Positions 63,655 through 64,000 of a DNA stretch of 64,000 bases are shown here, piece by piece. Each line of letters opens with the position of its first letter. The stretch's first letter is position 1. The notes under the pieces are model-generated. The model worked only from the letters and a program-made list of their open reading frames with translations, searched no databases and was not told the DNA's origin. The stretch is from Evansella alkalicola (GTDB lineage: Bacteria > Bacillota > Bacilli > Bacillales > Salisediminibacteriaceae), in the NCBI RefSeq assembly GCF_019042735.1, contig NZ_JAHQCR010000053.1:60741-124740 (forward strand), in the 5' to 3' direction. The translations under genes and the position numbers were made by a program.

Positions 63655-63835
63655 CCAATAGTGCAGAGTCGGAGCATATTTATTCCATACGGGCATAGAC
63701 CCAGCATAGGAGCTTATCCGACCTCCACCTCGTGGATACGCAGGACGAAGGAATGTATGGAGAACCATCCGGAGAGACATGGGAGGGTGAGCGGCCGCGA
63801 GTGTCGTGGAGATTAGGAGCACGGTCATACTATTT
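63655..63835 (+). ncRNA. Candidate bridge/seek RNA region of the IS110 element
   Basis: The 180 bases behind the transposase are GC-rich and fold readily: GTCGGA/TCCGAC closing a large loop, TCCAC-CTC-GTGGA, ATGG-AGAA-CCAT and the palindrome GCGGCCGC. IS1111-type members of the family encode their target-guiding RNA on this side. No real gene is present; open frames here lack start signals. From 63840 to 64000 only a CCAAACT/AGTTTGG hairpin, a TCCTGA/TCAGGA hairpin and, at the very edge, GAGGGAGG, likely the ribosome-binding site of the next gene, are seen. Confidence 0.4.
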
Positions 63836-64000
63836 TTTCCAAACTCATCCAGTTTGGACGTTAGGATGGCCTATTATCTGTAAATATTATTAAGCTCTAC
63901 CACTCTCATCCAACGATTCTTTTGTCTTTACTATTGGTTGGTTTTAAAATCCTGAGATATCAGGAGCATTTAAGAGATATTTTTACTTTATAGAGGGAGG

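Larger units (their letters stand above)
62250..63840 (+). mobile_element. IS110-family insertion sequence (ends approximate)
   Basis: The element consists of the transposase gene, a structured leader beginning near 62250 and a GC-rich, structured tail to about 63840 that contrasts with the AT-rich surroundings. IS110 elements have no ordinary terminal inverted repeats or target duplications, so the exact ends cannot be fixed from one copy. Confidence 0.6.

Noticed and set aside
63613..63828. 71-codon minus-strand frame behind the transposase
   Set aside because: It lies in the structured end of the IS element and has no start signals; guide RNA is the better reading.
1..64000. rRNA and tRNA genes
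   Set aside because: No stretch resembling rRNA or a tRNA cloverleaf was recognised by reading; a covariance search could not be run.

Overview
The window is a chromosomal segment of a low-GC, endospore-forming Firmicute of the family Bacillaceae. The evidence is the gene content and order: the dnaK heat-shock operon with a perfect CIRCE element, the comE competence locus, sporulation genes (yqfC-yqfD, spoIIP, gpr, sda, an uninterrupted sigK) and the whole yqe/yqf neighbourhood arranged nearly as in Bacillus subtilis. A full Mrp antiporter operon and the style of the intergenic repeats fit a halotolerant or alkaliphilic relative of the Oceanobacillus/Virgibacillus type. That placement is an inference.

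Layout. 1-5100 (minus strand): 5' end of phoH, then yqfD, yqfC, a YqfB-position membrane protein, floA and yqeZ, the last with a textbook SigW promoter. 5200-7560: an island absent from the B. subtilis order, made of a decayed repeat stretch, a NERD-domain nuclease-like gene and an 18-unit tandem array of 52 bp. 7600-38100: yqeY-rpsU, a Na/Pi transporter, deoC, the heat-shock/translation operon hrcA-grpE-dnaK-dnaJ-prmA-rsmE-mtaB, hemW, lepA, yqxA, spoIIP, gpr, rpsT, holA, yqzM, comEC/EB/EA/ER, yqeM-rsfS-yqeK-nadD-yhbY-aroE-yqeH and sda. yqeG is missing between yqeH and sda, and sda is preceded by a cluster of DnaA-box-like sites. 38100-44400: the seven-gene mrpABCDEFG operon. 44500-53600: phospholipid synthesis (psd, pssA), a very large DHH-CBS-nucleotidyltransferase fusion, a TetR regulator, an HD-GYP protein, deoD, lplJ and sigK. 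53900-64000: an accessory-like region with a methyltransferase, a small HesB-like gene interrupted by an in-frame TGA, an orphan Mn-type metal-binding lipoprotein, an S9 peptidase, an HPr-like protein without the active histidine, a NUDIX hydrolase, a second tandem array (7 units of exactly 51 bp), an MFS exporter and an IS110-family element.

The most interesting locus is at 54627-54914. The gene reads as one HesB/IscA-like protein only if an in-frame TGA at 54816-54818 is decoded. The TGA sits exactly where relatives carry a conserved Cys or selenocysteine, and a perfect 7-bp hairpin begins 18 nt behind it, putting its apical loop 25 nt downstream, as expected for a bacterial SECIS. The gene also has its own promoter with a perfect 11-bp operator-like dyad over the start site. 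This is best read as a selenoprotein gene. The proof (selA, selB, selC, selD elsewhere in the genome) lies outside the window.

A second theme is repeats: two intact tandem arrays of unrelated sequence share a period of 51-52 bp and a layout of a 10-bp palindrome followed by a T-rich stretch. Each lies beside a decayed repetitive stretch. No rRNA, tRNA or CRISPR was recognised.
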